Assembly: GCA_018260565.1 (NCBI GenBank)
Contig: JAGLAZ010000002.1
Location: 17,421-81,420, forward strand
Length of the DNA: 64,000 nt
Direction of reading: 5' to 3'
Origin: Flavobacteriaceae bacterium
Lineage (GTDB): Bacteria; Bacteroidota; Bacteroidia; Flavobacteriales; Weeksellaceae
Shown here: positions 63,367-64,000 of the stretch, piece by piece
Layout: each line of letters begins with the position of its first letter
Position numbering within the stretch: the first letter of the stretch is position 1
The notes under the pieces: model-generated
Told to the model about the DNA's origin: nothing
Seen by the model: the letters and a program-made list of their open reading frames with translations, nothing else
Database searches by the model: none
Position numbers and translations under genes: made by a program

Positions 63367-63597
63367 ATGAGTGATCCACAAATCAAAGAAGCGGAATCCG
63401 CTAAAAAATTAGAAAACACCGCTGCACAATTACCTTCTACATTTTGGCTTACACTAGCTGTAGGAACTATGGTAGGATCTGCAGTATTAAAAGCTAGCGG
63501 AAGCCGTCATACAGCGCTTTTCGTAGGACAATGGGTAGCACCTTTTATGTTATTTGGTATCTATAACAAGTTAATAAAAACTGTAGGTAACGATTAA
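63367..63597 (+). CDS. Small membrane protein, hypothetical
   Basis: A 76-residue protein with an acidic/polar N terminus (SDPQIKEAESAKKLENTAAQ) and two hydrophobic segments, LTLAVGTMVGSAVLKASG and TALFVGQWVAPFMLFGIYN. No named family was recognised. It has its own promoter-like element and a terminator, so it is a single-gene unit just upstream of glmM. Confidence 0.8.
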   Translation: MSDPQIKEAESAKKLENTAAQLPSTFWLTLAVGTMVGSAVLKASGSRHTALFVGQWVAPFMLFGIYNKLIKTVGND

Positions 63598-63617
63598 TTT
63601 GCCACAATTGAAAGATT

Positions 63618-63644
63618 AAAAAGTTACCATTTAGGTAACTTTTT
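63618..63644 (+). terminator. Terminator between the small membrane protein gene and glmM
   Basis: Perfect 11-bp stem AAAAAGTTACC / GGTAACTTTTT with a 5-base loop, followed by further T residues. Confidence 0.85.
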
Positions 63645-63782
63645 TGTTTTATACAACTTGCATCATAATTACAATATAATCCTTCTAGAATATTCATTTT
63701 AAAACGATTTAAATCTCTCATTAATCAGTAACTTTAAGGCAAAATCTACATAAGATTTAAACTTAAAGCTTAATTTTATAGA

Positions 63783-64000
63783 ATGGCATTAATCAAAAGT
63801 ATTAGCGGTATTCGCGGAACTATAGGAGGAAAAGCGGGAGAAAACCTGACGCCTTTAGATGTTGTAAAATTTACCTCTGCCTATGGAACATGGCTTCAGA
63901 AGCGTAATAATAAAAAGGATATTAAAATAGTTATTGGTAGGGATGCACGTATTTCTGGCGAAATGGTTTCTACTCTAGCGACAGCTACACTTCAGGGTCT
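63783..64000 (+). CDS. glmM: Phosphoglucosamine mutase / phosphomannomutase family (3' end outside window)
   Basis: The first 72 codons of a sugar-phosphate mutase; the gene runs off the end of the window. The N terminus ALIKSISGIRGTIGGKAGEN is the start of the GlmM-like proteins of Flavobacteriia, and IVIGRDARISGEMVSTLAT is the next conserved block. The catalytic phosphoserine loop lies beyond the window, so activity cannot be checked. The reaction would give glucosamine 1-phosphate for cell wall and LPS precursors. PgcA-type phosphomannomutases share this start, so glmM is the likely but not the only name. Confidence 0.85.
   Translation, partial: MALIKSISGIRGTIGGKAGENLTPLDVVKFTSAYGTWLQKRNNKKDIKIVIGRDARISGEMVSTLATATLQG

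Noticed and set aside
1..64000. CRISPR array, insertion sequences, prophage, tRNA or rRNA genes
   Set aside because: No regularly spaced repeats, transposase or integrase genes, or tRNA/rRNA-like sequences were noticed on reading; a covariance-model tRNA scan would be decisive.

Overview
The window is about 64 kb of AT-rich chromosomal DNA from a member of the Bacteroidota, most likely class Flavobacteriia and family Weeksellaceae (Chryseobacterium/Elizabethkingia relatives). The evidence is a PorW/SprE-type type IX secretion lipoprotein, a GLPGLI-family protein next to a TonB-linked barrel, RluF, DUF2795, DUF3078, DUF2797 and GH3 proteins, the SUF order A-B-C-D, promoter -7 elements of the form TAnnTTTG, and no obvious Shine-Dalgarno sequences. 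The genus is an inference. No rRNA, tRNA, CRISPR array, prophage or insertion sequence was seen, so this is mostly core genome.

Layout. 1-712: 3' part of a SAM methyltransferase. 742-1941: pgk. 1990-2952: a long gene-free AT-rich stretch with a cluster of DnaA boxes, the best candidate for oriC. 2953-8993: plus-strand run rpiB-rnr-LysE exporter-LD-carboxypeptidase-YraN-SDR-tsaB. 9194-11821: porW/sprE. 11953-13776: rluF converging on maf-kdsC. 13846-19307: minus-strand DUF885 lipoprotein, TonB-linked outer membrane protein and GLPGLI protein. 19421-21848: acidic hypothetical followed by exbB-exbD-tonB-like genes. 21983-26178: sufA-sufB-sufC-sufD, ended by a strong terminator and followed by a GC-rich structured element. 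26351-28372: DUF3078 protein (minus), a parS-like site, a PolB-like 3'-5' exonuclease and sufT. 28695-34756: minus-strand LURP-one-related protein, lipoprotein, secA, DUF2795 protein and sugar-nucleotide epimerase. 34871-42675: plus-strand desaturase, DUF2797 protein, AsmA-like protein, mutL, rhomboid, EEP-family protein and a small lipoprotein. 42672-45080: GH3 and surE. 45220-47815: tail-specific protease and a damaged small membrane-protein gene. 47916-52795: miaB, a glycosyltransferase and a prolyl oligopeptidase. 52894-56144: menD with pabB/pabC (chorismate use). 56186-59428: two membrane proteins, HMG-CoA lyase and an OsmC protein. 59425-63148: four overlapping minus-strand genes (glycosyltransferase, UDP-galactopyranose mutase, GH1-like protein, DCC protein). 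63367-64000: a small membrane protein and the start of glmM.

How the parts fit. The candidate oriC (2.1-2.9 kb) and the parS-like site (27.3 kb) lie 25 kb apart, as expected if this is the origin-proximal part of the chromosome, with replication initiation and ParB-based segregation signals close together. The envelope is a recurring theme: SecA, PorW, ExbBD/TonB with a TonB-linked barrel, several lipoproteins, a tail-specific protease, an LD-carboxypeptidase, KdsC and a Galf-type glycan cluster. I found no clearly new defence or mobile system. The items most worth following are the oriC/parS pair, the GC-rich structured element at 26260-26343, the damaged gene at 47404-47815, the SUF cluster without sufS/sufE, the MutL without a recognisable endonuclease motif, and the translationally coupled Galf/GH1-like/DCC cluster.
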